NCBI RefSeq assembly: GCF_963662555.1
Contig: NZ_OY759719.1
Coordinates: forward strand, 1,756,985 to 1,820,984
From: Thiomicrorhabdus sp.
GTDB taxonomy: Bacteria > Pseudomonadota > Gammaproteobacteria > Thiomicrospirales > Thiomicrospiraceae
Length of the DNA stretch: 64,000 bases
Reading direction: 5' to 3'
This document shows, in pieces, positions 19,649 to 29,628 of the stretch; position 1 is the first letter of the stretch; each line of letters starts with the position of its first letter. The notes beneath the pieces are model-generated. The model worked only from the letters and a program-made list of their open reading frames with translations. It had not been told where the DNA came from and made no database searches. The position numbers and the translations under genes are program-made.

Positions 19649-20368
19649 TTAAGCATTCAAACTATAGTCCAGTTTTTGATTTTTAAAACGCACCTCAACG
19701 GGCAAACCTAAGTATTTATCTGAAATATCTTCTTTTAATTGGTAAAAACCAACAATACTCACCAAATCAGGTTCAAACACGTAAGCTCTTACGGCGATTT
19801 GATCCATATTCATACTACCTGCATTACCTGCATAAGCTCTGCCATTTAAGCTACCACCAATATAAATACTGCCATCAGCAACCACTTCAGCTCCAGATTC
19901 AACATTACCTAAAACAATTAAATCACGACCTTCAGCATAAATTTGTTCGCCATGAAAAACATTACCATGATGTATATAAGGTGATGCATTTGCAGAGTCT
20001 AATTCAATATGACTAGAACTTTTAGTTAAACTTGCCGACTGCTTAGAATCATTAAATAAATCGAACTGATTTAACTTATCATTAAATACCGCTAGGCCAG
20101 AAAAATCGGCTTGTTCAGAGAGGATCGGATCTTCTGTCTTTATGCCAACAGCAATAAAATTTAGCTGTCGCAAAACATCAAGCAGGCGAGCTAAAAAAGT
20201 AGGTTCAGAACACTCTTTAATAGATAAAACACAAGGAATGGAATATGCATCTTGCTCTTCAGAAACATATTGCTTTAAATCATGACTAATTTGATTAATA
20301 TCGCAATCTAAAACAAGAATGACGGGTAAAGTAAAATCCGTTTTGTGTACCGAAATAGTTTTTGACAT
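19649..20368 (-). CDS. minC: Septum site-determining protein MinC
   Basis: A 239-residue cell-division inhibitor that blocks FtsZ assembly away from mid-cell. The N-terminal domain (about 1-110) is divergent. The C-terminal beta-helix (about 130-235) is clear, with HHGNVFHGEQIYAEGRDLIVLG, the GGSLNGRAYAG repeat and FEPDLVSIVGFY, which bind MinD. It stands alone: minD and minE do not follow, because a convergent gene and terminator lie directly downstream. MinD is normally needed for MinC function, so minDE must be elsewhere or absent. Confidence 0.92.
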   Translation of the reverse strand: MSKTISVHKTDFTLPVILVLDCDINQISHDLKQYVSEEQDAYSIPCVLSIKECSEPTFLARLLDVLRQLNFIAVGIKTEDPILSEQADFSGLAVFNDKLNQFDLFNDSKQSASLTKSSSHIELDSANASPYIHHGNVFHGEQIYAEGRDLIVLGNVESGAEVVADGSIYIGGSLNGRAYAGNAGSMNMDQIAVRAYVFEPDLVSIVGFYQLKEDISDKYLGLPVEVRFKNQKLDYSLNA

Positions 20369-20507
20369 GATTGATTCTCAATTAAATTGAGTTTGAGTCT
20401 ACAAGAGTAAAAAATGGCTGTCAATCAAGAATGTATTTACATATTAATTTTGGCTAATCTTAGCTTTTTTTTTCAAAATTTATTTATTTTTTCATGTACT
20501 TAAAGCC

Positions 20508-21176
20508 TTATTTTTTATCCGGCCTTATATCCTGTTTTACATCACTACCCTTGTTTAAGGTTCTGTGATCTTGATTATTTCTTCTATCACTAGAGTATCT
20601 ATGCTCCATTTCTGGTTCTCGCCATTCATGCACATTAGAAACATGCCTACGGTCAGATTTTTGATTCCTCCGCTTAAATAAGTGAGGAATATATTTAAAT
20701 GTCTGCACACGCATAGTAAAAAGAATAAAAAAGGCTAAAATAATTACTCCCATTGCTAACATTCCAACACAATCATGGGCACAATAAAAATAACCAGCAT
20801 CAAACATCGTGATATAAATCACAAAATCGATACGTAAAGAGTTAGCCAAAAGTAAATAAAAATACCCCTCGACCAACCATATCAAGCGGTAAACCCAAGT
20901 AGTTGGATATGCAAGAATGGCTACAGCGAGCAATAAATACGCAATAAGACCATTACACGCATCTAAAATCCATATTTTAAAACCATTGTCTAGATATACC
21001 GTATTACCAATCATGTTAACGGGTATATCAAAATAATGAATCCATAAATAGGTTAGGTAGATAGTTAATTCTGTTTGCCATGCTTGAACAACATACAATG
21101 GTGAAAAAGATTCAATAAAAAACAGAACAAATAGCAATACTAGCCAGAATAGAAAGCGTATAAAAAACCCAATCAA
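20508..21176 (-). CDS. Exosortase, XrtH-like
   Basis: A 222-residue integral membrane protein of the exosortase/archaeosortase family, thought to cleave C-terminal sorting tails of exported proteins. The three catalytic residues fit: Cys74 in ILDACNGL, Arg115 in ANSLRID and His134 in CAHDC. Six or so membrane helices fill residues 1-155. The short size and the IWILDACNGLIAYLLL block resemble XrtH. Unusual is a 60-residue hydrophilic tail rich in Arg, Asp and Asn. It is downstream of its likely only local substrate gene, behind a terminator, so its level is probably kept lower. Confidence 0.8.
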   Translation of the reverse strand: MIGFFIRFLFWLVLLFVLFFIESFSPLYVVQAWQTELTIYLTYLWIHYFDIPVNMIGNTVYLDNGFKIWILDACNGLIAYLLLAVAILAYPTTWVYRLIWLVEGYFYLLLANSLRIDFVIYITMFDAGYFYCAHDCVGMLAMGVIILAFFILFTMRVQTFKYIPHLFKRRNQKSDRRHVSNVHEWREPEMEHRYSSDRRNNQDHRTLNKGSDVKQDIRPDKK

Positions 21177-21254
21177 CGGTAATACCTCTATTTTTTCTTT
21201 CTTTAAAAAAGAAATTTAATCAAAAATCATTAAAAAGTTATAAAAAAATCATAA

Positions 21255-21294
21255 TAAAAAACCCTTGTAAACTTTAGGCTTACAAGGGTTTAAT
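21255..21294 (-). terminator. Terminator between sorted protein and exosortase
   Basis: Stem AAACCCTTGTAA / TTACAAGGGTTT with a 9-nt loop and a short T run on the minus strand. It lies between the abundant-substrate gene and the exosortase gene, so readthrough may set the ratio of the two. Confidence 0.75.
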
Positions 21295-21308
21295 TTTATG
21301 GCTTTAAA

Positions 21309-22955
21309 TTATTTAGAAATTTTATTTCTAACAACCCAACCGCCAAGTGCAAGTAAGATTAAGGCCAATAAAGCTGTACCATACGCACTCATTGAACTTG
21401 CTGAACCACCGCCACTAGATGTAGTTGTAGTAGTCGTTTCATAAGCACTCAAATCCGTTGGTGCTGGATCTGCAATCCACCCTGGAACTGAACCTGCTAT
21501 AGCTGGGTCTGTCTCTTCGACAGGAATCATTCTAAGTGTGAAACTGTCTTTTGTACCAGCTGCACCAGTCGCACTCATGTCACCCACATCAACCATGTAA
21601 GTCAAACCTAGGTTAAGCACGTCTTCAATACCACCAACGTAATATGGTTCAGCACTGTTTGCCCAGGTCTGCAATTCTTCCTCTGTTACCGGAGCAAAAT
21701 TGTCTGCAGCACCTTTTAACCACATATAATTTCCCGGAGTTTGATTATAGTCACTCCAAAAAGCAACTAGTCGATCATCAGTTGCCGTATCATTATCGTC
21801 ATCCCAAAAAATCCCTTTAGGTTCATAAATGCTTGGTAACCAATGGCTACCGAAAAGATCTTTATAAGTGGTTGTCATAGACCCCGTTGAAGAGATGGTA
21901 TTTTTTGGTGTAGCTACTGCTTCTTGAGCAAAGAAACCAGCACGTGCAGTCGCATCAAAAAAACCGTCGTTCGGATGTTTTGGAGGTTCTGCAGCTCCAA
22001 ACAGACCTGCTGAAAAGACCGCCATATCAGCTGGATCTATAATATCAGCAGTTGGAACGGTTAAAGTACCGTTCGGTTCAGCCTTTTCTCCAATCCCGTC
22101 AGATAATTGAACAGCACCCGTTGTGTCAGCTACAAAATTTGTACCGACACCAAAACCAACTTCTAGTTTATAACCCTCAAGATGTTTACCTGTATAGTTA
22201 TTCAATTTCTGCAAAATCAAATAACGACGAGGCGTTGTATTATCTGTAGTATCAATATTAAATACCACATCGATTGCTTTTGGATTACCTGAACCATCAT
22301 CTACAAGTGAAGCTGGTAAGGCACTCACTTTAAAACGTTTATGTGTCTGAAAGCTGCTATTACACATCGTCGGATTAATATAATTTGAATTCAATAAACC
22401 ATCATCTAAAGAAGCTCCAGCTGGTAGCAGTGTAGGTTCATCCGAAAAAGGATGGAATGAGGTACTCATAATACAACTGGTTGGTTTTCCATTATTATCA
22501 TAAGCAGTAAGGGGATCATTATTAGTCACTACCTTTATGCCTGAAGGTTCACCAACAGGCCAATCCTTACCGACTAGTTTCCCTGTAGCATCACCTAAAG
22601 CTGTATTTACACCATCATTGATGAAACTTGCAAAAGAGTCCCCTAATACCATTTCTGAGTAGTCACCACCCGTAACAGGGGTCTGATTGAACGTTTTAGC
22701 AAGTTCAACACCTGTCTCTGCATTAACAATCTGTACATCAACATTATCTAAATTCAAACCACCATAACCAAACTGTACTGCCGGTAAACTTGGTGCTGTA
22801 CCACTTGGGTAATAAGTTGTTACAGCACTACCTTGTGTCTTGACTGTAGCAGTATCTCCCGTAATACCAACAATATTAGCCGCCTGTGCAGATGTTACAG
22901 CCAATATACAAGCTGCTCCCACCATCCTTAATTTAAATGTTTTTTGTAAATCCAT
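21309..22955 (-). CDS. Exported protein with exosortase-type C-terminal anchor (choice-of-anchor F-like)
   Basis: A 548-residue secreted protein. A signal peptide (about 1-25, ending AQA) leads into a long acidic domain with little similarity I can name beyond the choice-of-anchor F group (segments HWLPSIYEPKGIFWDDDN and YVGGIEDVLNLGLTYMVDVGDM). A Thr/Ser/Gly-rich linker near residues 505-523 precedes a one-helix tail with ALLALILLALGG and a short basic end, RNKISK, the layout of exosortase sorting signals. The residues before the helix are SMSAYGT, not the IPTLxxWG consensus. The ATG at 22955 has GGAGAG; the TTG 15 bp upstream has none. Confidence 0.75.
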   Translation of the reverse strand: MDLQKTFKLRMVGAACILAVTSAQAANIVGITGDTATVKTQGSAVTTYYPSGTAPSLPAVQFGYGGLNLDNVDVQIVNAETGVELAKTFNQTPVTGGDYSEMVLGDSFASFINDGVNTALGDATGKLVGKDWPVGEPSGIKVVTNNDPLTAYDNNGKPTSCIMSTSFHPFSDEPTLLPAGASLDDGLLNSNYINPTMCNSSFQTHKRFKVSALPASLVDDGSGNPKAIDVVFNIDTTDNTTPRRYLILQKLNNYTGKHLEGYKLEVGFGVGTNFVADTTGAVQLSDGIGEKAEPNGTLTVPTADIIDPADMAVFSAGLFGAAEPPKHPNDGFFDATARAGFFAQEAVATPKNTISSTGSMTTTYKDLFGSHWLPSIYEPKGIFWDDDNDTATDDRLVAFWSDYNQTPGNYMWLKGAADNFAPVTEEELQTWANSAEPYYVGGIEDVLNLGLTYMVDVGDMSATGAAGTKDSFTLRMIPVEETDPAIAGSVPGWIADPAPTDLSAYETTTTTTSSGGGSASSMSAYGTALLALILLALGGWVVRNKISK

Positions 22956-22970
22956 AAAATCTCTCCTCAA

Positions 22971-23162
22971 TTTCTCTATTTACAACATATTCACTATCTT
23001 ATAGATGTTTTTAATCATATAACATAAAGGAAAATACTTAATCACCTCTAAAGGTGATTTTGTTATGAATTACTGTTAATTAACATTTAATTGATTTACA
23101 TCACTTTTTTTTGTGGTATTTTCTGTGGTTATTTTAAAAAGAAATGAATTTAAGGCAATTTT
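22971..23162. other. Divergent promoter region of the exosortase cassette
   Basis: A 192-bp AT-rich region between the sorted-protein gene and the divergent LuxR-type gene. It must hold both promoters. A small inverted repeat, ATCACCT / AGGTGAT, is seen at 23041-23056, a possible regulator site or hairpin. Confidence 0.4.
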
Positions 23163-23945
23163 ATGGAAAAAGTTGAAAACATCGAAGTCCTAAAGCAAAC
23201 TATAAAAATTCAATCTTGCCTTTTAGAAGGCCATAGCATTGAGGCTATATTCCGTAACCGAGCAGAATTTATATTTAAAGAATCCAATGCCGACTTTTTT
23301 GGTTTACTGCTCCTTCAAAAAGAGAGCGGAAAACTTGAATTTATGGTTGAAAAAGGAAATGTTTTTAATGATATGTTAAAACGATACCATCTGCAAAAAC
23401 ATACTTTAATTTTTGACTCTTATATTAAAGCCGCTAAAGAAGGCGTTAATAATAATCAGCTTATTATGCAAGACAAAAACTTGTATGAGTTTTTGGGTGA
23501 TTGTCTATCAAAAAATAAAATTAAATACTTTCAAGAAAACAATGATTTCAATGAAATTATAACGATACCTACCTTCTCTCTCGAAAATCAGTTAATTGGT
23601 TTTCTCTTTTTTAGTTATCTGGGCAAAAACTCTCACAACCCAGATAATTTATTAAATATTAAAGCTATGGTAGAGACCGTTATTCGCCCATTTTATGATG
23701 TAAAAAACAACATTTTTCAGAGTAAGTTTATTCAAATTTTAAATGAAGTGCCTTTACTTACAACCAAAGAAAAACACATTCTTAAAAAACTACTTGCCGC
23801 TAAAAGCTATGCACAAATTGCTGAAGAAATGCATGTTAGTGTCAATACAGTTAAAACTCATATTAAACATATATATGCAAAATACGAAGTAAAATCAAAA
23901 TTGGAGCTTGCAAATAAAGTCAATTCTGGATTTGATTATAAATAG
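23163..23945 (+). CDS. LuxR-family transcriptional regulator with GAF-like sensor domain
   Basis: A 260-residue regulator. Residues 20-185 look like a GAF-type sensor (FRNRAEFIFKESNADFFGLLLL, then ENQLIGFLFFSYLG). Residues 195-255 are a LuxR-type helix-turn-helix, with LTTKEKHILKKLLAAKSYAQIAEEMHVSVNTVKTHIKHIYAKYEV fitting the family pattern. It is divergent from the exported, exosortase-anchored protein, so it is the obvious candidate regulator of that cassette. No ligand-binding residues can be assigned. It is followed by a bidirectional terminator. Confidence 0.8.
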   Translation: MEKVENIEVLKQTIKIQSCLLEGHSIEAIFRNRAEFIFKESNADFFGLLLLQKESGKLEFMVEKGNVFNDMLKRYHLQKHTLIFDSYIKAAKEGVNNNQLIMQDKNLYEFLGDCLSKNKIKYFQENNDFNEIITIPTFSLENQLIGFLFFSYLGKNSHNPDNLLNIKAMVETVIRPFYDVKNNIFQSKFIQILNEVPLLTTKEKHILKKLLAAKSYAQIAEEMHVSVNTVKTHIKHIYAKYEVKSKLELANKVNSGFDYK

Positions 23946-24025
23946 GTTGATTTAATTAAATTATATTTAACTTATTGTTATGCATTTTTTATTGTTTATT
24001 CATGTAATCTAACTCAATTTAAACC

Positions 24026-24060
24026 AAAAAAACCAGTGACAAATGACACTGGTTTTTTTA
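24026..24060. terminator. Bidirectional terminator
   Basis: Stem AAACCAGTG / CACTGGTTT with an 8-nt loop, flanked by A and T runs. It lies between the LuxR-type gene and the convergent small secreted protein gene. Confidence 0.85.
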
Positions 24061-24133
24061 TTTTTAAACTTAAAAGATTTAAATTTTAGACTTTATTAAG
24101 TTCAATTAAATCTCTTTGGTAGTTTTTTTAATT

Positions 24134-24532
24134 TTAACGCTTACCACCACCGCCAGCACCTTTCATTGCACCAGAACCACCATTACCATTAAAGCTTCTA
24201 TTATCTGGTCGGTTGTTTGTTCTGTTATCTGAGCGATTTAGTGCTTTATTACCTGCACCATTACCTTGTTTACTTTTTTCAGCTTTCTGAAGTTCACCTT
24301 CTAAAGTTTTTTGATGCTGGTACATATTTTTATTTTGAATCTGTTTTTTATTTAATCCGTTACCTTGAGGAACAGCAGGCCCAACTTGTTGTTGAGTTTT
24401 TAATTGAGTCTGTTGCTGAGTATTTAACTGAACAGAATCTTCTGCAGAAGCATTTAATGAAACTCCTAATACCATTACTGAGCTTAATACTGAACCTAGT
24501 GCTACTTTTTTAACTAAATTATACATTTTCAT
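24134..24532 (-). CDS. Small secreted Gln/Asn/Gly-rich protein of unknown function
   Basis: A 132-residue protein with a clear signal peptide (residues 1-30, ending ASA). The mature part is low-complexity: a Gln-rich stretch with repeated LNTQQQ/LKTQQQ, then an Asn/Arg stretch with DNRTNNRPDNRS and a Gly-rich basic end. There is no cysteine and no known domain. AGGAG seven bases before the ATG supports translation. The composition suggests a disordered, positively charged periplasmic or extracellular protein. I do not recognise a family. Confidence 0.7.
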   Translation of the reverse strand: MKMYNLVKKVALGSVLSSVMVLGVSLNASAEDSVQLNTQQQTQLKTQQQVGPAVPQGNGLNKKQIQNKNMYQHQKTLEGELQKAEKSKQGNGAGNKALNRSDNRTNNRPDNRSFNGNGGSGAMKGAGGGGKR

Positions 24533-24694
24533 GGCTATTCTCCTTTGAAGTGAATATGTAATTTATTTACATTTATTATATTACACCTTAAAAATATAAA
24601 AATCACCATTTATTAAACAAATTCCTAAAATAATTAAACACTACAAGCCAATATAAAAAAATAAATATTTAATATCATTAAGTTACATTAAACT

Positions 24695-24708
24695 TACCAG
24701 GCCTGGTA
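24695..24708. repeat. Iterated palindrome TACCAGGCCTGGTA
   Basis: Perfect 14-bp copy, extended to TTACCAGGCCTGGTAA. It lies in the intergenic region between thiG and the small secreted protein gene. Confidence 0.85.
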
Positions 24709-24787
24709 AATTTGGGTTTTATAATAAAAAATAGGAAAAAATAGGAAAAAATAGTCAAAACGACTATGAAAAAGAGATCGGAATAAG

Positions 24788-24824
24788 AGAAAACGTCAGA
24801 AAATATAGCTTTATTGCTCTGACG
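24788..24824 (-). terminator. thiG terminator
   Basis: Stem CGTCAGA / TCTGACG with a 17-nt loop, followed by a T-rich stretch on the minus strand. It lies 23 bp after the thiG stop, at the end of the thiamine operon. Confidence 0.65.
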
Positions 24825-24846
24825 CTAAAAGAGAACAAACAAATAA

Positions 24847-25737
24847 TTAACTTTGATAATGCCAAAAAGGAGAATCAATAGTTGGCGTACTGGGTTGTGC
24901 GGACGTTTGCTCAGCCATTGCACCTGAACAATACGCCAATCGCCCCGCTTCAACAGACAACCTAAAGGCATTTGCCATGTGCTGCGGTGCACTAGCTTTG
25001 GCAATAGCGGTATTTAATAAAATGGCATCTACACCCATCTCCATAGCTTGAACCGCATGTGATGGTTTGCCTATACCTGAGTCAACAATCATGGTTACTT
25101 CCGGGAAACGATCTCGAATGGCTCGTAAAGCATAAGGATTTAATAACCCCTTTCCCGTACCTATTGGAGAGCCCCAAGGCATAATCACCTCACAACCTAA
25201 CTCAACCAAATGGCGGGCAATGACTAAATCGTCCGTACAGTATGGCAAAACTTTAAAGCCGTCATTTAATAACACCTCGGTTGCTTTTACTAAATCAATC
25301 GGGTCTGGTTGTAAATTGTAGTCATCCCCTACCAATTCAAGTTTTACCCAATCCGTTGCAAACATTTCTCTGCTCATCTTTGCCATATTTACAGCTTCTT
25401 TAACTGAATGACAGCCCGCCGTATTAGGTAACAGGTGAACGCCTAATGATTGAATCATTTGCCAAAAAGACTGCCCACCTTGCTGATTAGGGTTTTGCCT
25501 ACTTAATGAAAGGGTAACCACTTGTGCTCCCGAAGCTTTAATAGAGTCGAGCATTACTTGTGGCGATGAATATAACGCACTCCCTACAAACAAACGGCTG
25601 GTTAACTGAGTGCCATAAATTGACAGGTTATCGCTACTATTTTGCCTAGACATATCAATGTCAGTTTGTGACTTTTGTTGTACCATTGTTTGTGCCTTAG
25701 TTTGTTTATTTTGACTATTAGAAACAAGCTTTACCAT
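24847..25737 (-). CDS. thiG: Thiazole synthase ThiG
   Basis: A 296-residue (beta/alpha)8 enzyme that forms the thiazole phosphate of thiamine from 1-deoxy-D-xylulose 5-phosphate, dehydroglycine and the ThiS thiocarboxylate. Seen motifs are [15 protein letters not shown], the [11 protein letters not shown] strand with the Schiff-base lysine, [13 protein letters not shown] and [12 protein letters not shown]. The start is fixed by a strong AAGGAGG 7 bp before the ATG and 3 bp after thiS. This gives a Gln/Ser-rich N-terminal extension of about 38 residues before the usual beginning of the enzyme, which is odd for the family. Confidence 0.95.
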   Translation of the reverse strand: MVKLVSNSQNKQTKAQTMVQQKSQTDIDMSRQNSSDNLSIYGTQLTSRLFVGSALYSSPQVMLDSIKASGAQVVTLSLSRQNPNQQGGQSFWQMIQSLGVHLLPNTAGCHSVKEAVNMAKMSREMFATDWVKLELVGDDYNLQPDPIDLVKATEVLLNDGFKVLPYCTDDLVIARHLVELGCEVIMPWGSPIGTGKGLLNPYALRAIRDRFPEVTMIVDSGIGKPSHAVQAMEMGVDAILLNTAIAKASAPQHMANAFRLSVEAGRLAYCSGAMAEQTSAQPSTPTIDSPFWHYQS

Positions 25738-25740
25738 GTT

Positions 25741-25938
25741 CTATCCTCCTTGAATGGCACCAACAATTTCAACTTTGTCATTCTCCTTTAACCAAGTATC
25801 TTGGTATTGAGACTTAGGCAAAAACTCATCATTTAATAATACTGCGTAAGGCGGTATAAACTTACCCTCCTCTATAACCTTTGGCATATTCACCTTATGC
25901 TCAAATGACAAAGTTTGTTGATTCACTATGATATTCAT
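25741..25938 (-). CDS. thiS: Sulfur carrier protein ThiS
   Basis: A 65-residue ubiquitin-like protein ending in the required Gly-Gly, which is adenylated and converted to the thiocarboxylate that donates sulfur to thiazole. The sequence MNIIVNQQ...YAVLLNDEFLPKSQY...NDKVEIVGAIQGG matches the family. It is translationally linked to thiG, 3 bp away. No thiF is in the window. Confidence 0.93.
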   Translation of the reverse strand: MNIIVNQQTLSFEHKVNMPKVIEEGKFIPPYAVLLNDEFLPKSQYQDTWLKENDKVEIVGAIQGG

Positions 25939-26002
25939 TCATATACCTTTTTATATAATTTATATAAACCTTTTGAGAAACCTTAATATTGAGCCAAGTA
26001 AA

Positions 26003-26042
26003 TTTACCAGGCCTTTATACCCCCTTGCGGGGTGTGGTAAAA
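26003..26042. repeat. Palindrome copy split by a G/C hairpin insert
   Basis: The left arm TTTACCAGGCCT and right arm TGGTAAAA of the iterated palindrome are separated by about 20 bp containing a small hairpin, CCCC-TTG-CGGGG. The whole makes a longer imperfect cruciform between thiO and thiS. Confidence 0.6.
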
Positions 26043-26089
26043 CTTAACTCATTCTCTTTATTTAAATTAGCTTGCGTTGGAACGTTTAC

Positions 26090-27202
26090 TTAACTCACAG
26101 CACTGAGCGGCAGCTCTACCCGTTGTTGCTTTTGTATTAAGTTTAGGCATTGTTGAACCACAATAGGAGCGAGTAAATACCCATGTCTAAAGAGCCCATT
26201 CGCGATTATTCGGTTACCTTGTTGAAAAATGTGAGGGTGATTATCTATATAGGCAGGTCTTAAACCTGCATCTATACTGAGTATCTCAGCTTCTGCAAAG
26301 CCACTATGAACACTAAAACAAGTAGATAACAACTCTAAGGCAGACCTAACCGTTGGTTTACGCTCATCTTCTGACTCTATCTGTGTAGCACCAATCACAA
26401 ATTGATGATTCTCTTTAGGTGCGATATAAATAGGATATCTTGGATGCATTAATCTAACAGGACGACGTAAAGTAACATCTGGAGCAGACACCCTAATCAC
26501 TTCACCACGTACACCACGAAGTCTTTTTTTGAAATGCTTACTATTTGATTGCTTATGATTAGATTGACTATCATCAGCTTTCAAGCCGATTCCTCGGCAA
26601 TCTATCACCCAATCATAACCATCCAATAACACATCGTTTACATAGACTTCATCACCAAAAACTTTCACCATGGCATTAAAGTGCCAATCTACATGATGCT
26701 TATGAATTTCAGCTGCCATAGCTGTGAGCAGTTGCCTGTTATCTAACTGAGCTTCATTAGGTAAAAACAAGCCTTTTTTTAAGCGTGAGTTTAATTCAGG
26801 TTCTAAATCATGAATTTGCTGTAAATCCAGTTCTGAATACCCATCACCTTTTAACCGCGACTGAAACTGCTTAAGAGCCGCCAAATCTTGATCAAAAGCC
26901 ACAATTAAACTGCCTGCTTGCTGAAAGAAAACAGGCAAAGACAAACGTTGAATAAAGGTTTGCCAAAGCGGTAAAGCTTGCTCACCTAATTGCATAATTT
27001 CAAGGTCACAATCTGCCGACTCGGCCAAAGGTGCAAGCATGGCTGCGGCTAAATATGCCGCACTCTGCTTAGCATCTCCCTGGTCTTTATCAAACAGAGA
27101 AACTTCATAATCATCCATTAGTGATATAGTGAGCATTCTGCCCAGCAACCCAGCACCCAAAACCGCAATTTTGGGTTTGGGTGATACCGTTTGCGACTGC
27201 AT
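26090..27202 (-). CDS. thiO: Glycine oxidase ThiO
   Basis: A 370-residue FAD-dependent D-amino-acid-oxidase-fold enzyme that oxidises glycine to dehydroglycine for thiazole synthesis, the oxygen-dependent route in place of ThiH. The FAD motif is IAVLGAGLLGRMLTISL at the N-terminus. RGVRGEVIRV, HPRYPIYIAPKENHQFVIGATQIES and the late GLFRHGYLLAP block fit ThiO. It starts 2 bp after the thiC stop. Confidence 0.92.
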   Translation of the reverse strand: MQSQTVSPKPKIAVLGAGLLGRMLTISLMDDYEVSLFDKDQGDAKQSAAYLAAAMLAPLAESADCDLEIMQLGEQALPLWQTFIQRLSLPVFFQQAGSLIVAFDQDLAALKQFQSRLKGDGYSELDLQQIHDLEPELNSRLKKGLFLPNEAQLDNRQLLTAMAAEIHKHHVDWHFNAMVKVFGDEVYVNDVLLDGYDWVIDCRGIGLKADDSQSNHKQSNSKHFKKRLRGVRGEVIRVSAPDVTLRRPVRLMHPRYPIYIAPKENHQFVIGATQIESEDERKPTVRSALELLSTCFSVHSGFAEAEILSIDAGLRPAYIDNHPHIFQQGNRIIANGLFRHGYLLAPIVVQQCLNLIQKQQRVELPLSAVS

Positions 27203-27204
27203 AC

Positions 27205-29166
<1,962 letters not shown>

Positions 29167-29282
29167 TTATTTAATTTTAATTATTAAAATTTAATTATTA
29201 AAAGGCGGAGCTCTATTAGACGTGTAGATTCAGATTAAGAGATCAAACGTGTTAAAAATCGAAATACGTCACAGCCACATCA

Positions 29283-29300
29283 TTTACCAGGCCTGGTAAA
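29283..29300. repeat. Iterated palindrome, full 18-bp form, in thiC leader
   Basis: Perfect TTTACCAGGCCTGGTAAA between the TPP aptamer and the thiC start. As RNA it would form a stable 8-bp hairpin in the expression platform region. It has no T run, so it is not a terminator by itself. Confidence 0.85.
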
Positions 29301-29392
29301 TCTGTAACTGTAAACACTGATTAAAACGCTTAGTTAAAACCTATTATAAAACTGGGTTTAAAACCATTTTGACCGCAACAGTTATGCGTTAA

Positions 29393-29478
29393 TCTGATTG
29401 TTCCCTTCGCTGGCATTATCCAGATCAGGTTCTACGGATCCCGCTTTCGCGATCTCAGCCTAAAGGCACTCCGACATA
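29393..29478 (-). ncRNA. TPP riboswitch (THI element)
   Basis: On the minus strand the conserved pieces appear in order: GTCGGAGTGCC, GGCTGAGAT, a variable GC stem (CGCGAAAGCGGGA), ATCCGTAGAACCTGATCTGG, ATAATGCCAGCGAAGGGAAC. This is the thiamine pyrophosphate aptamer. It lies 236 bp before thiC and most likely lowers thi operon expression when TPP is plentiful. No clear intrinsic terminator follows, so control is probably at translation or by Rho. Confidence 0.95.
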
Positions 29479-29628
29479 AATCAAACGCTAGTATATAGTC
29501 TTTTTAACTCATTGCCAAACCGTTACTGAAATAAAGATTATCTTCACTTTGATAATTCTTTTTACTTATCTTGATATCTGCTTTACCATGTTGGCAATTG
29601 ATAATTAAGCCATCGAAAATTAAAAATT

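Larger units (their letters stand above)
24533..24846. other. Intergenic region with palindrome and thiG terminator
   Basis: 314 bp, strongly AT-rich. It holds the small-protein gene promoter side, a perfect palindrome copy at 24695-24708, three tandem copies of a 10-bp AAAAAATAGG unit at about 24727-24755, and the thiG terminator hairpin at 24790-24824. No open reading frame with a ribosome-binding site is seen. Confidence 0.5.

Noticed and set aside
24727..24755. Three 10-bp AAAAAATAGG repeats
   Set aside because: Short low-complexity A-rich tandem in an AT-rich gap; noted but too weak to call functional.
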